Shown: in pieces, positions 7,780 through 15,653 of the stretch | Layout: each line of letters begins with the position of its first letter | Position numbering within the stretch: position 1 is the first letter of the stretch | Assembly: GCA_020831885.1 (NCBI GenBank) | Contig: JAFIFU010000005.1 | Span: 90,071-126,517, forward strand | Length of the DNA: 36,447 nt | Source of the DNA: Ectothiorhodospiraceae bacterium | GTDB taxonomy: Bacteria > Pseudomonadota > Gammaproteobacteria > Nitrococcales > Aquisalimonadaceae | Reading direction: 5' to 3' | Translations under genes and position numbers: made by a program | The notes under the pieces: generated by a model | The model's database searches: none | Told to the model about the DNA's origin: nothing | What the model saw: only the letters and a program-made list of their open reading frames with translations

Positions 7780-8834
7780 GCGGCACCTCCGGCGGTGGTC
7801 TTGTCTTTTTCCTTTGAACCCTGCTCCTGGGCACGCAGCATATCCAGAGCCACGTCCACGATCATGTCCTCCTGTCCGCCCACCATGCGGCGGCGGCCGA
7901 GTTCCACCAGGATGTCGGCGGTCTTCAGGCCGTAGCGCTCGGCCGCGGCCTCGGCATGGCGCAGGAAGCTGGAGTAGACACCGGCATAGCCCAGCGCCAG
8001 GGTCTCGCGGTCCACCCGCACCGGGCGGTCCTGCAGCGGGCGCACGATGTCGTCGGCGGCGTCCATGAGCGTGTACAGATCGCAGCCGTGGTTCCAGCCC
8101 ATGCGTTCGGCGGCGGCGATGAACACCTCCAGCGGCGCGTTGCCGGCCCCGGCCCCCATGCCGGTGAGGCTGGCGTCCACCCGGTTGGCGCCTTCCTCCA
8201 CCGCGACGATGGAGTTGGCCACGCCCAGCGACAGGTTGTGATGGGCGTGGATGCCCAGCTCCGTGGACGGATCCAGCACATCGCGCATGGCCCGGAAGCG
8301 GTCGCGGATGTCGTTCATGGTCATCGCCCCGGCGGAATCCACCACGTAAATGCAGGTGGCGCCGTAGCTCTCCATGAGCTTGCCCTGTTCGGCCAGCTTC
8401 GCCGGTTCGTTCATGTGGCTCATCATTAGGAAGCCCACGGTGTCCATGCCCAGCTCCCGGGCATAGGCGATGTGCTGCCTCGAGACGTCGGCCTCGGTGC
8501 AGTGGGTGGCCACGCGCACCACCCGGGCGCCGGCGTCATAGGCCGCACGCAGGTCCTTCACGGTGCCGATGCCGGGCAGCAGCAGGGTGGCCACCTTGGC
8601 GTGGGTCACGGACTCCGCCACGGCGGCGATCCACTCCAGATCGGTGTGGGCGCCGAAGCCGTAGTTGAACGACGAGCCCTGCAGGCCGTCGCCGTGGGCC
8701 ACCTCAATGGAATCCACTTTCGCTTGGTCCAGCGCCGTGGCAATGGCGCGGGCGTTCTCCACCGAGTACTGGTGGCGGATGGCGTGGGAGCCATCGCGCA
8801 GCGTCACGTCGGAAATGTAGAGCTTGGTATTCAT
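7776..8834 (-). CDS. dmpG: 4-hydroxy-2-oxovalerate aldolase
   Basis: Splits 4-hydroxy-2-oxopentanoate into pyruvate and acetaldehyde; the acetaldehyde is channelled to DmpF in a stable heterotetramer. 352 residues, usual length. [14 protein letters not shown] near the N-terminus carries the metal-binding Asp14 and the catalytic His21, and [10 protein letters not shown] in the middle holds the two metal-binding histidines; the TIM-barrel is followed by the helical communication domain that contacts the dehydrogenase. A GAGGA lies about 10 bases upstream of ATG 8834. It follows dmpF by 13 bases and overlaps dmpH. Confidence 0.95.
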   Translation of the reverse strand: MNTKLYISDVTLRDGSHAIRHQYSVENARAIATALDQAKVDSIEVAHGDGLQGSSFNYGFGAHTDLEWIAAVAESVTHAKVATLLLPGIGTVKDLRAAYDAGARVVRVATHCTEADVSRQHIAYARELGMDTVGFLMMSHMNEPAKLAEQGKLMESYGATCIYVVDSAGAMTMNDIRDRFRAMRDVLDPSTELGIHAHHNLSLGVANSIVAVEEGANRVDASLTGMGAGAGNAPLEVFIAAAERMGWNHGCDLYTLMDAADDIVRPLQDRPVRVDRETLALGYAGVYSSFLRHAEAAAERYGLKTADILVELGRRRMVGGQEDMIVDVALDMLRAQEQGSKEKDKTTAGGAA

Positions 8835-8847
8835 AGCGGCTGTCTCC

Positions 8848-9795
8848 TCAGGCCGGGACCCGTTGGCCGGCCAGGTACTCGGCCATGTGTTCGCCGGCGC
8901 CGAGCGCGGCGGAGGTCATGATGTCCAGGTTGCCGGCGTAGGCGGGCAGGTAGTGCGCCGCGCCTTCCACCTCCAGGAAGATCGAGGTCTTGAGCCCCGT
9001 GACCTTGCCAACGCCGGGCACATTCAGCGGCCGGGAGGCGTCGAACTCCTCGAACTGCACGGTCTGCTTCAGGCGGTAGCCGGGCACGTAGGCGTTGACC
9101 CGCCCCACCATGGCCTCCACGGCCGCCTCCACCTGGGCGGTGTCCGCCGGGTCGGAAAGGGTGTAGACGGTGTCCCGCATCAGAAGGGGCGGTTCCGCCG
9201 GGTTCAGGATGATGATGGCCTTGCCGCGGGTGGCCCCGCCCACCTGCTCGATGGCCAGCGCCGTGGTCTCGGTGAACTCGTCGATGTTCTGCCGTGTGCC
9301 GGGGCCGGCCGAACGGCTGGAGATGGAGGCGACGATCTCCGCGTAATGCACCTTGGCCACGCTGGAGACCGCGGCCACCATGGGAATGGTGGCCTGGCCG
9401 CCGCAGGTGACCATATTCAGGTTTGGCGCATCCCGGTGTTCCTCCAGGTTCACCACCGGCACGCAGTAGGGGCCGATGGCCGCCGGGGTGAGATCGATCA
9501 GGCGGATCCCGGGCCTGGCCGCCCGCAGCAGGCGGTCGTTCTCGATGTGGGCCCTGGCCGAGGTGGCGTCGAAGACGATGTCGATGTCCTGGAACAGCGG
9601 CATGTCGATGAGGCCCTGCACCCCGGTGGCGCAGGTCTCCACGCCCAGGCGCCTGGCCCGGGCCAGCCCGTCGGATTCCGGGTCGATGCCCACCATCACG
9701 GCGGGCTCGATGTGCTTGCCCCGGCGCAGCATCTTGATCAGCAGGTCAGTGCCGATATTGCCGGAGCCGATCACAGCGGCTTTGAGTTTGCTCAT
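8848..9795 (-). CDS. dmpF: Acetaldehyde dehydrogenase (acylating)
   Basis: Converts acetaldehyde, NAD and CoA to acetyl-CoA, the final step that sends phenol carbon to the TCA cycle; partner of the aldolase DmpG. 315 residues. The Rossmann nucleotide motif GSGNIG is at 10-15, the catalytic cysteine is Cys131 in [11 protein letters not shown], and [16 protein letters not shown] and [12 protein letters not shown] are typical of the bifunctional-complex type. Start at ATG 9795 with an AGAGGGA about 8 bases upstream; the frame remains open to 9849 but without a ribosome binding site. The gene is 16 bases downstream of dmpE. Confidence 0.95.
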   Translation of the reverse strand: MSKLKAAVIGSGNIGTDLLIKMLRRGKHIEPAVMVGIDPESDGLARARRLGVETCATGVQGLIDMPLFQDIDIVFDATSARAHIENDRLLRAARPGIRLIDLTPAAIGPYCVPVVNLEEHRDAPNLNMVTCGGQATIPMVAAVSSVAKVHYAEIVASISSRSAGPGTRQNIDEFTETTALAIEQVGGATRGKAIIILNPAEPPLLMRDTVYTLSDPADTAQVEAAVEAMVGRVNAYVPGYRLKQTVQFEEFDASRPLNVPGVGKVTGLKTSIFLEVEGAAHYLPAYAGNLDIMTSAALGAGEHMAEYLAGQRVPA

Positions 9796-9811
9796 GGTCC
9801 TGTCCCTCTGT

Positions 9812-10597
9812 TCAGATGAAGCGCACCGAGGCGGTTCCCAGCCCGCCAACGCTCAGGTGCATGTAATCGCCGGGTTCCACCGGCTGCAGCGGCACCAGCG
9901 AGCCGGAGAGGATCACCTCGCCGGCTTCCAGGGCGATGCCGAAACGCCCCAGGGTATTGGCCAGCCAGGCCACGCAGTTCACCGGCGAGCCCAGGGCGGC
10001 GGCGCCGGCGCCGGTGCTCACGATCTGGCCGTTGCGTTCCACCACCATGCCCAGGGTGGTGAGGTCCACGCGGCGGGGGTCCAGCATGGTGTCTCCCAGC
10101 ACGAACATGCCGCAGGAGGCGTTGTCAGCCACCGTGTCCTGGATGGCGATTTTCCAGTCGCGGATGCGGGAATCCACCACCTCGAAGCAGGGCATCACGC
10201 ATTCAGTGGCTGCCAGCACCTGGGCGTTGGTGACGCCAGGGCCGCGCAGGTCCCGCTTCAGCACGAAGGCGATCTCGCCCTCGGCCCGCGGCGCGATCAG
10301 GTTGCCGGCAATCTCGATGGGCGCGTCGCTGGTGGCCAGCATGCGGTCGGTGAGGTAGCCGAAGTCCGGCTGGTGAACACCCAGCATGTTCTGCACGGCC
10401 TTGCTGGTGACGCCGATCTTCTTGCCGATCACCGTCTCGCCGTCCGCCAGCCGCAGATCCAGCATGGCGCGGGAGATGTGGTAGGCGTCCTCGATGCTGA
10501 TGTCGCTTTCCCGCTCGGTCAGCGGCGCCACGGTGCTGGCGTTGCGAAGCGCCTTGTAAAGCTCCTCGGCGTGGGCCTTGATGCGTTGTTGATCCAT
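9812..10597 (-). CDS. dmpE: 2-oxopent-4-enoate (2-hydroxypentadienoate) hydratase
   Basis: Adds water to 2-hydroxypenta-2,4-dienoate to give 4-hydroxy-2-oxopentanoate, the point where the hydrolytic (DmpD) and oxalocrotonate (DmpCIH) branches rejoin. 261 residues. Family signatures are [17 protein letters not shown], metal-ligand [12 protein letters not shown] and [11 protein letters not shown], shared with its paralogue DmpH. ATG 10597 has GAGGAG about ten bases upstream. It sits 14 bases downstream of dmpD and 16 bases upstream of dmpF, in canonical dmp order. Confidence 0.94.
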   Translation of the reverse strand: MDQQRIKAHAEELYKALRNASTVAPLTERESDISIEDAYHISRAMLDLRLADGETVIGKKIGVTSKAVQNMLGVHQPDFGYLTDRMLATSDAPIEIAGNLIAPRAEGEIAFVLKRDLRGPGVTNAQVLAATECVMPCFEVVDSRIRDWKIAIQDTVADNASCGMFVLGDTMLDPRRVDLTTLGMVVERNGQIVSTGAGAAALGSPVNCVAWLANTLGRFGIALEAGEVILSGSLVPLQPVEPGDYMHLSVGGLGTASVRFI

Positions 10598-10611
10598 GGT
10601 TCCGGTTCTCC

Positions 10612-11457
10612 TCAGCCGGCCGTATTCCGGCCTTCCAGTACAAAATCCCTGACCAGGCGGATGAAGCGCTGGGCGTGCTCGATCTGGGTCCAGTGGCCGC
10701 AGTGTCCGAACACATGGAGCTGCGCCTTCGGTATCCACTGCATCAGGGTCAGCGAGGTGTCCAGCGGTATGACCCTGTCCTCCCGGCCGTGGAGAATCAG
10801 GGTTTCGTGGGGCAGGGCGCGAATGGCCTCCTCCGGGCTGGCCATGGCATCCACCCATCGCTGCCGCGGAGCCGGGAACATGGCGGCGAAGGATTCCTGG
10901 AAACCGGGGCGGATGCTGGCCTGGTAGCGCAGTTCCGCCAGTTCATCGGTGACCAGTTCCTGGTTGTAGGCGAACAGTTTCACCAGACGACGCATGTTCT
11001 CGAACGACGGGGTATAGCCCCAGACCGCGTCCAGCCCCTCGCTGATGGGGAAGGGCACGCCGACACTCCCCATGAGCACCAGGCGCCGCACCCGTTCCGG
11101 ATGGCGGATGGCGAGGGCCAGTGCCACGGCGCCGCCGAAGGAATTCCCCACCAGGTTCACATGTTGCAGATCCAGCGCGTCCAACACGCCCACGGCATGG
11201 TCCACCCAGCGGTCCAGGTTGTATTCCGCGTCGTCGGGGCGCTCGCTGTAGCCGAAGCCCAGCATGTCCGGGGCCACCACGCGGAACGTCTCCGACAGGC
11301 TGGGGATCGCCCCGCGCCAGTTGGCCCAGGCGGTCACGCCGGGGCCGGAGCCGTGGACCAGCATCAGGGGTTCGCCCTGGCCGCGGTCATGCAGATTGGT
11401 CCGGTAGCCGGCGGCGACGATTTCCTGACCGATTTCCGGATTCTGTTCGCGGCTCAT
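10612..11457 (-). CDS. dmpD: 2-hydroxymuconic semialdehyde hydrolase
   Basis: Alpha/beta hydrolase of 281 residues that hydrolyses the ring-cleavage product 2-hydroxymuconic semialdehyde to 2-hydroxypentadienoate plus formate; needed mainly for methylated or ketone ring-cleavage products. The oxyanion-hole segment is LVHGSGPGVTAW (34-44); the catalytic triad is Ser106 in GNSFGG, Asp227 in HGREDRVIP and His255 in GHCGHW. The gene is 12 bases after dmpC and 14 before dmpE. Having both this gene and dmpC lets the cell use either branch of the meta pathway. Confidence 0.94.
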   Translation of the reverse strand: MSREQNPEIGQEIVAAGYRTNLHDRGQGEPLMLVHGSGPGVTAWANWRGAIPSLSETFRVVAPDMLGFGYSERPDDAEYNLDRWVDHAVGVLDALDLQHVNLVGNSFGGAVALALAIRHPERVRRLVLMGSVGVPFPISEGLDAVWGYTPSFENMRRLVKLFAYNQELVTDELAELRYQASIRPGFQESFAAMFPAPRQRWVDAMASPEEAIRALPHETLILHGREDRVIPLDTSLTLMQWIPKAQLHVFGHCGHWTQIEHAQRFIRLVRDFVLEGRNTAG

Positions 11458-11469
11458 CGCGGGGCCCCG

Positions 11470-12930
11470 TTACAGTTTCACGCAGACGTTGGACAGTTCG
11501 CTGTAGAACTCCAGCCCGTGCACGCCGCCCTCGCGGCCGATGCCGGACTGCTTGCTGCCGCCGAAGGCGGTACGCAGGTCCCGCAGGAACCAGGAGTTCA
11601 CCCAGATCAGGCCCACGTCCAGTTTTGGCGCCACGCGGTGGGCGCGGGTCAGGCTCTCGGTCCAGAACGTGGCGGCCAGGCCGTAGGGCGTGTCATTGGT
11701 CAGACGGATGGCCTCGTCCTCGTCGTCGAAGGGGCGCACGTGGCAGCAGGGGCCGAAGATCTCCTCGTTCACCACCGCCGAGTCGTCCGGCAGGCCGGTC
11801 CAGATGGTGGGCTGAATCCAGGCGCCTTCGGCCAGTTCATCACCCATGTCCGGCACGCCGCCGCCGGTGACCACGGTGGCGCCGTCTTCCACCGCCTTGC
11901 GGTAGTAGCCCAGCACCTTGTCCCGGTGTTCCGTGCTGATCAGCGGGCCGAAGTTCACTTCCGGGTCGTCGTACCAGCCCATGCGCAGGCCTTCCGCGCC
12001 CTGGCGCAGCCGCTCCACGAATTCATCGAAGCGGGAGCGGTGGACGTATACCCGTTCGGTGCCGAAACAGACCTGGCCGCAGTTGGCGAAGGCGGACCGC
12101 AGTGTGCCTTCGATGGCCTTGTCTATATCCGCGTCCTCGAACACGATGGCGGCGTTCTTGCCGCCCAGCTCGAAGGACACGTCGCGGATACCGTCTGCCG
12201 CCGCCTTCATGATGGCAGTGCCGGTACGGGTCTCGCCGGTAAAGGTGATGGCGTCCACGCCCGGATGGCGGGTCAGGGCCTCGCCGGCGGAGTCCGGGCC
12301 GAAACCGTGCACCACGTTGTAAACGCCCTTGGGAATGCCGGCGGCGTTCATCACCTCACCCAGCAGGGCGGCGGTGTGCGGGGTTTCCTCGGAGGGCTTC
12401 ACCACCACCGTGTTACCGCAGGCCAGGGCCGGACCCACCTTCCAGGTCATCAGCAGCAGCGGCAGGTTCCACGGCGAGATCACGCCGATCACGCCCTTGG
12501 GCCGGCGGATGGCGTAGTTCAGCGCGCCGGTGCCGTCCGGGGTGTCCATAGCGAAGCTTTCCGTGGGCACGTTCTTCACCAGGTCGGCAAAGACCTTGAA
12601 GTTGGCCGCACCCCGGGGAATGTCGATGTGGGAAGCCATGGAGCGCGGCTTGCCGGTGTCCAGGCACTCGGCCTGGAGGAAGTCCTCAAAACGGGCGTTG
12701 ATGCCGTCCGCCACCTTGTGCAGCAGTTCCATGCGGCGGGCAATGGGCATGCGGCCCCATTCGCCGTGCAGCGCCTGGCGGGCGGCCTGAACCGCCTGGT
12801 CGATCTCCCGGGCCCCGCCCTCGGCCACCCGGGCGATCACGTCGCCGTTGGCCGGGTTGATGTCGTCGAACCAGCGGTCCTGGGCGGAGCCCACGTAGCT
12901 GCCGTTGATGAAATGCTTGATGTCTTTCAT
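11470..12930 (-). CDS. dmpC: 2-hydroxymuconic semialdehyde dehydrogenase
   Basis: NAD-dependent aldehyde dehydrogenase, 486 residues, oxidising 2-hydroxymuconic semialdehyde to 2-hydroxymuconate, the entry of the oxalocrotonate branch that dominates for catechol itself. PWNLPLLLMTWKVGPALACG is the coenzyme-site region, general base Glu254 lies in FELGGKNA, and the nucleophile is Cys288 in NCGQVC. GGIHGLEFYSELSNVCV-like C-terminal sequence (here GGVHGLEFYSELSNVCV) is typical of this substrate class. It lies 25 bases downstream of the HbpS-like gene. Confidence 0.94.
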   Translation of the reverse strand: MKDIKHFINGSYVGSAQDRWFDDINPANGDVIARVAEGGAREIDQAVQAARQALHGEWGRMPIARRMELLHKVADGINARFEDFLQAECLDTGKPRSMASHIDIPRGAANFKVFADLVKNVPTESFAMDTPDGTGALNYAIRRPKGVIGVISPWNLPLLLMTWKVGPALACGNTVVVKPSEETPHTAALLGEVMNAAGIPKGVYNVVHGFGPDSAGEALTRHPGVDAITFTGETRTGTAIMKAAADGIRDVSFELGGKNAAIVFEDADIDKAIEGTLRSAFANCGQVCFGTERVYVHRSRFDEFVERLRQGAEGLRMGWYDDPEVNFGPLISTEHRDKVLGYYRKAVEDGATVVTGGGVPDMGDELAEGAWIQPTIWTGLPDDSAVVNEEIFGPCCHVRPFDDEDEAIRLTNDTPYGLAATFWTESLTRAHRVAPKLDVGLIWVNSWFLRDLRTAFGGSKQSGIGREGGVHGLEFYSELSNVCVKL

Positions 12931-12955
12931 GGGTGTGTCCCCGTGGAATGTCGAT

Positions 12956-13381
12956 TCAGTTCGCCAGGGCGTTCAGCCCGGCCCGGGCGCAGGCCTCGTC
13001 CTGTTCCTCGCTGCCGCCGGAGACGCCGATTCCGCCCACGCACGCGCCATCCAGGGTGACGGGCAGCCCCCCGCCGAACATCACCAGACGGGGGCGGGCG
13101 GCCAGGCCGCTGGCCAGATTGGTATTGCCGGCGGTGACCTTGTCCCAGTCGGCGGTGGACAGGCCGAAGCCGGCGGCGGTGTAGGCCTTGTCCTCGGCGA
13201 TGCCGGCGGAGTGCAGAAAGGCGCCGTCCATGCGCAGCAGGCAGCGCGTGTGTCCGGCCCGGTCCACCACCGCCACCACGATGGCAATGCCCAGGCGCTC
13301 CGCTTCCTGGACTGCGGCAGCGGCCGCTGTCAGGGCGGCATGGTGGGAGATGAGGTGCTGAATGCTGGTCTGACCGCTCAT
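12956..13381 (-). CDS. GlcG/HbpS-like (DUF336) protein in the phenol operon
   Basis: A 141-residue cytoplasmic protein of the GlcG/HbpS family (DUF336), a small alpha/beta fold; HbpS of Streptomyces binds heme, but most members have no proven function. Typical segments are AIVVAVVDRAGHTRCLLRMD, DKAYTAAGF and GGGLPVTLDGACVGGIGVSG. There is no signal peptide, unlike HbpS. Family members recur in aromatic meta-cleavage operons, where their role is unproven. It stands between the upper genes (dmpB and the ABM protein) and dmpC, directly after a probable internal promoter, so it is the first gene of the lower-pathway section. GGGAG eight bases before ATG 13381 supports the start. Confidence 0.85.
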   Translation of the reverse strand: MSGQTSIQHLISHHAALTAAAAAVQEAERLGIAIVVAVVDRAGHTRCLLRMDGAFLHSAGIAEDKAYTAAGFGLSTADWDKVTAGNTNLASGLAARPRLVMFGGGLPVTLDGACVGGIGVSGGSEEQDEACARAGLNALAN

Positions 13382-13453
13382 TGTTCGTGCTCCCGCTGAA
13401 TAGAGCCGCTTCTCTGCACGCGTCCGGGACGCGTGCCGTTTCGATGTATTGGG

Positions 13454-13482
13454 AACATAGCAAAAATTTCGAGATTTTCCAA
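13454..13482 (-). promoter_or_regulatory. Probable internal sigma70 promoter for the lower pathway
   Basis: On the minus strand TTGGAA (13482-13477) and TATGTT (13459-13454) are separated by exactly 17 bases, each matching 4 of 6 consensus positions. The start point would fall near 13447, about 65 bases before the HbpS-like gene. The region is the most AT-rich part of the operon interior. Half-sites related to the proposed GntR operator overlap the spacer and -35. Confidence 0.5.
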
Positions 13483-13498
13483 TAAAGCGGAAATTTTA
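13461..13498. promoter_or_regulatory. Candidate GntR half-sites over the internal promoter
   Basis: AAAAATTTC (13462-13470, 7 of 9 to CATAATTTC) and GAAATTTTA (13490-13498, 7 of 9 to GAAATTATG) flank the internal promoter in inverted orientation, and AAAATTTCGAGATTTT (13463-13478) is itself a near-palindrome. None has the exact one-base spacer of the sites at 5827 and 20485, so this is the weakest of the three proposed operators. Confidence 0.35.
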
Positions 13499-14077
13499 AT
13501 GCCCGGGCGATCCCCGAAACAGCCAGGGCTTGAGCAAACGGGTGACCCTGGGCATGACCACGTAAGTCAATAACAGCACCTGCAGTGTCACGACCACCAG
13601 TAGCTGCGGGATCCAGTGGAGCTGATCCAGAATGGGTGCGAGGATCAGGTTGATGATCAGCAGCAGAAGGAACACCACCACGATCAGGGTCAGCGCCATG
13701 CGGTGCTGGGAGGGCTGAGCGTGCACCGGCACTTCCGGCAGGTCGAACCAGAATTCCAGACCCGTGACCCTGCGGACCTGTTCGTCCCCCTCGATCATGT
13801 CATCCAGGCGCGCGGTCCAACGGGCGCGTTCCTCGGACTCCTCCCAGGCCTTGCTGTGCGCGTAGGTGTCGAAGCGGTAGATGATCACGTATTCGCCGCC
13901 GGTCGCCGCGCTGGGGCGTAGCACATCCACACCCAGGTGGCCGGGCCATTGCTGGGCGGCCTGGGTCACGCCACGGACCCATTCCTCATAGTGTTCTTCC
14001 ATTCCCGGACGGATGCGCCGGGAGACGGCGACTGTGACCGGGCCTTCGGAAGTGGCCTCTTCCGGTTTCGCTGCCAT
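13496..14077 (-). CDS. ABM-domain protein with two C-terminal membrane helices
   Basis: A 193-residue protein. Residues about 13-112 form an antibiotic-biosynthesis-monooxygenase (ABM) ferredoxin-like fold: VTVAVSRRIRPGMEEHYEEW, WPGHLGVDVLRP, EYVIIYRFDTYAHSKAW. Two hydrophobic helices follow (about 128-150 and 156-176), then a short Arg/Lys-rich tail, so the ABM domain should sit at the inner membrane, probably on the cytoplasmic side. Resembles COG3224-type proteins. GGAGG seven bases before ATG 14077 defines the start. It is inserted in the phenol operon between dmpB and the HbpS-like gene, a position empty in the classical Pseudomonas dmp operon. No function is established; quinone or aromatic-radical handling would be speculation. 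Confidence 0.8.
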   Translation of the reverse strand: MAAKPEEATSEGPVTVAVSRRIRPGMEEHYEEWVRGVTQAAQQWPGHLGVDVLRPSAATGGEYVIIYRFDTYAHSKAWEESEERARWTARLDDMIEGDEQVRRVTGLEFWFDLPEVPVHAQPSQHRMALTLIVVVFLLLLIINLILAPILDQLHWIPQLLVVVTLQVLLLTYVVMPRVTRLLKPWLFRGSPGH

Positions 14078-14235
14078 TGGCCTTCCTCCGGATGGTATAC
14101 GTGCCCAGCCGATGTGTGGGTGCGCTCGCCCGGGCTTGCCGGACTGCGTGTTCAGTTGATGGTGCTCTGAGCCGACAGGCAAAGCGCACCACCGACCAGC
14201 CCGTCGGCAACTGGATAGCACCGCCAGGGTTGTAG

Positions 14236-14276
14236 GCGTAGGGAGGTAATCGCGTCAGCGATTGCCCCCCCTACGC
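14236..14276. repeat. Long extragenic hairpin inside the phenol operon
   Basis: A 41-base near-perfect inverted repeat: GCGTAGGG at one end and CCCTACGC at the other, with TAATCGC-GTCA-GCGATTG in the middle, one A-C mismatch, one bulged C and one G-T. It is preceded by GTAG, as in REP-type elements, but differs in sequence from the family at 36185. It sits 24 bases after the dmpB stop and 158 bases before the next gene, so it could stabilise the upstream transcript or lower read-through. Confidence 0.7.
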
Positions 14277-14300
14277 TATGGTCGGCCCCGCTGGGCTGCC

Positions 14301-15254
14301 TCAGGCGCCTTCCGTGTACACGGTGGTGAACGCTTCGTTGAGCTCACCGGTGTGGTAGAAGATGCCGCGGCCCAGCTCCTCTTCGGTCCAGGTAATCACC
14401 GGCATGTCCGGCTGGGACAGATAGCCCAGGCCGGCGAAGGTCTCGTTGCGGTTACCGGAGGGGTCGAAGAAGTAGATCGTGTAGCCGCGGGTGATGCCGT
14501 GGCGCTGCGGGGTGACGTCAATCTTCACCTTGTGCTTGGCCATGATGTCCGCCGCTTTCAGCACGTCGTTCCACTCGTCCAGGAAGAAGGCGCAGTGGTG
14601 CAGGCCCATCTTGGGCCCGCCGACGAAGGCGATGTCGTGGGGCGTGCTGGTCCGTGCCATCCAGGTGGCGGCCTGGATGTCGCCATCCGGTCCCACCATC
14701 ACCTGTTCGCACAGCCGGAAGTCCAGCACCTCTTTCATGAACTTGGTGGCCTCGGCCACCTTGTTCACGCCGCGCTCCGGGTCCAGTTCACACATCAGCA
14801 GCGCGTGATCCAGCCAGTGCGCCCCGGCGCCCTTGAGACCGTCCGGCCAGGGCTCCGGATTGGTGGTGCCCACGGACTTGCCAACGAAATCCTTTTCCGC
14901 GTAGAGGTACATCAGGTGGCCGCTGGGCAGCCAGAAGCGCAGGGCGCGGCCGCAGTAGGGCAGTTGACCGGCGGGAACCTCCTCCACGTCGGTACCGTAG
15001 TCGGCGATGCGCTTCTTCAGCGTGTCCAGATCGGCGTCGTTCTCCACCTTGTAGGCGATGTGGTTCATACCCGCCCGGTCCGCCGGGCTGAGCATGACCG
15101 AGTACTTGTCCCACTCGTCCCAGCCTTTCAGGTAGACGTTGCCCGCCGAATCCTCGTCGGTGCGGATCAGGCCCAGCACGTCCTCGTAGTGTTTCAGTGC
15201 GGCCGGCATGTCCAGCACGCGGATATTGATGTGACCAATGCGCATGACACCCAT
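14301..15254 (-). CDS. dmpB: Catechol 2,3-dioxygenase
   Basis: Extradiol dioxygenase that opens catechol next to the diol, giving the yellow 2-hydroxymuconic semialdehyde. 317 residues in two vicinal-oxygen-chelate modules. Fe(II) ligands by alignment to XylE: His150 (WLDHALL), His220 (GLHHCAF) and Glu271 (GNRNETF); the catalytic His252 is in [17 protein letters not shown]. An insertion of about eight residues follows the first ligand ([16 protein letters not shown]) compared with Pseudomonas XylE. GGAGG seven bases before ATG 15254 sets the start. Its reactivating ferredoxin DmpQ is 52 bases upstream in the operon, and a strong hairpin follows its stop. Confidence 0.96.
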   Translation of the reverse strand: MGVMRIGHINIRVLDMPAALKHYEDVLGLIRTDEDSAGNVYLKGWDEWDKYSVMLSPADRAGMNHIAYKVENDADLDTLKKRIADYGTDVEEVPAGQLPYCGRALRFWLPSGHLMYLYAEKDFVGKSVGTTNPEPWPDGLKGAGAHWLDHALLMCELDPERGVNKVAEATKFMKEVLDFRLCEQVMVGPDGDIQAATWMARTSTPHDIAFVGGPKMGLHHCAFFLDEWNDVLKAADIMAKHKVKIDVTPQRHGITRGYTIYFFDPSGNRNETFAGLGYLSQPDMPVITWTEEELGRGIFYHTGELNEAFTTVYTEGA

Positions 15255-15306
15255 GGTGTTTCCTCCAGTCTCGGTTGGTGCGGCGTCTCGGGCGCCGCGA
15301 TTATCG

Positions 15307-15651
15307 TCAAACGAATCCGTAGCGGCGTTTGCAGACGGTCTTTTGCATTTTTCCCACCACGTCCAGGCTCACGTCGCTGCGGGGAAAGCAACGGCAGGCC
15401 AGGGCGTATCCCTGTTGCTGTTCCTCCTCGCTCACGTGGGCCCGGCTCATGGTGATGGTCTCCACCTCACCGGAGACGATGCGGATCTTGCAGACCCCGC
15501 AGCCGCCGCCGTGGCAGCCGGACGGAATTCCCTTCCGGCCCAGTTGCAGCATGCCCTTGAGCAGGTGCTGCCCGGCGTCACAGTCGTAGTGCTCATCCGT
15601 GTCCCGGATGTGGATGGTCCAGCGTTTCGTCGGGTCCATGTCCGCTGCCAT
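15307..15651 (-). CDS. dmpQ: Plant-type [2Fe-2S] ferredoxin that reactivates catechol dioxygenase
   Basis: XylT/DmpQ-type ferredoxin of 114 residues; in Pseudomonas it reduces the oxidised iron of catechol 2,3-dioxygenase after inactivation by methylcatechols. The cluster ligands are Cys46, Cys51 and Cys54 in [10 protein letters not shown] plus Cys86 (or Cys88) in ALACRCF. ATG 15651 begins two bases after the dmpP stop, suggesting coupled translation; a second in-frame ATG at 15639 would give 110 residues and is also possible. The electron donor is probably DmpP or another reductase; this is not visible from sequence. Confidence 0.92.
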   Translation of the reverse strand: MAADMDPTKRWTIHIRDTDEHYDCDAGQHLLKGMLQLGRKGIPSGCHGGGCGVCKIRIVSGEVETITMSRAHVSEEEQQQGYALACRCFPRSDVSLDVVGKMQKTVCKRRYGFV

Positions 15652-15653
15652 CC

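Noticed and set aside
6985-10597. Recent gene duplication of dmpE/dmpH
   Set aside because: The two are similar in fold and motifs but clearly diverged; both are standard members of the pathway and ancient paralogues.
10675-13059. Long plus-strand open frames opposite the phenol genes (also at 17296-18879 and 28097-29629)
   Set aside because: They lie antisense to clearly recognisable genes and have low-complexity His/Gly/Gln/Val composition; such frames are expected opposite high-GC coding DNA.
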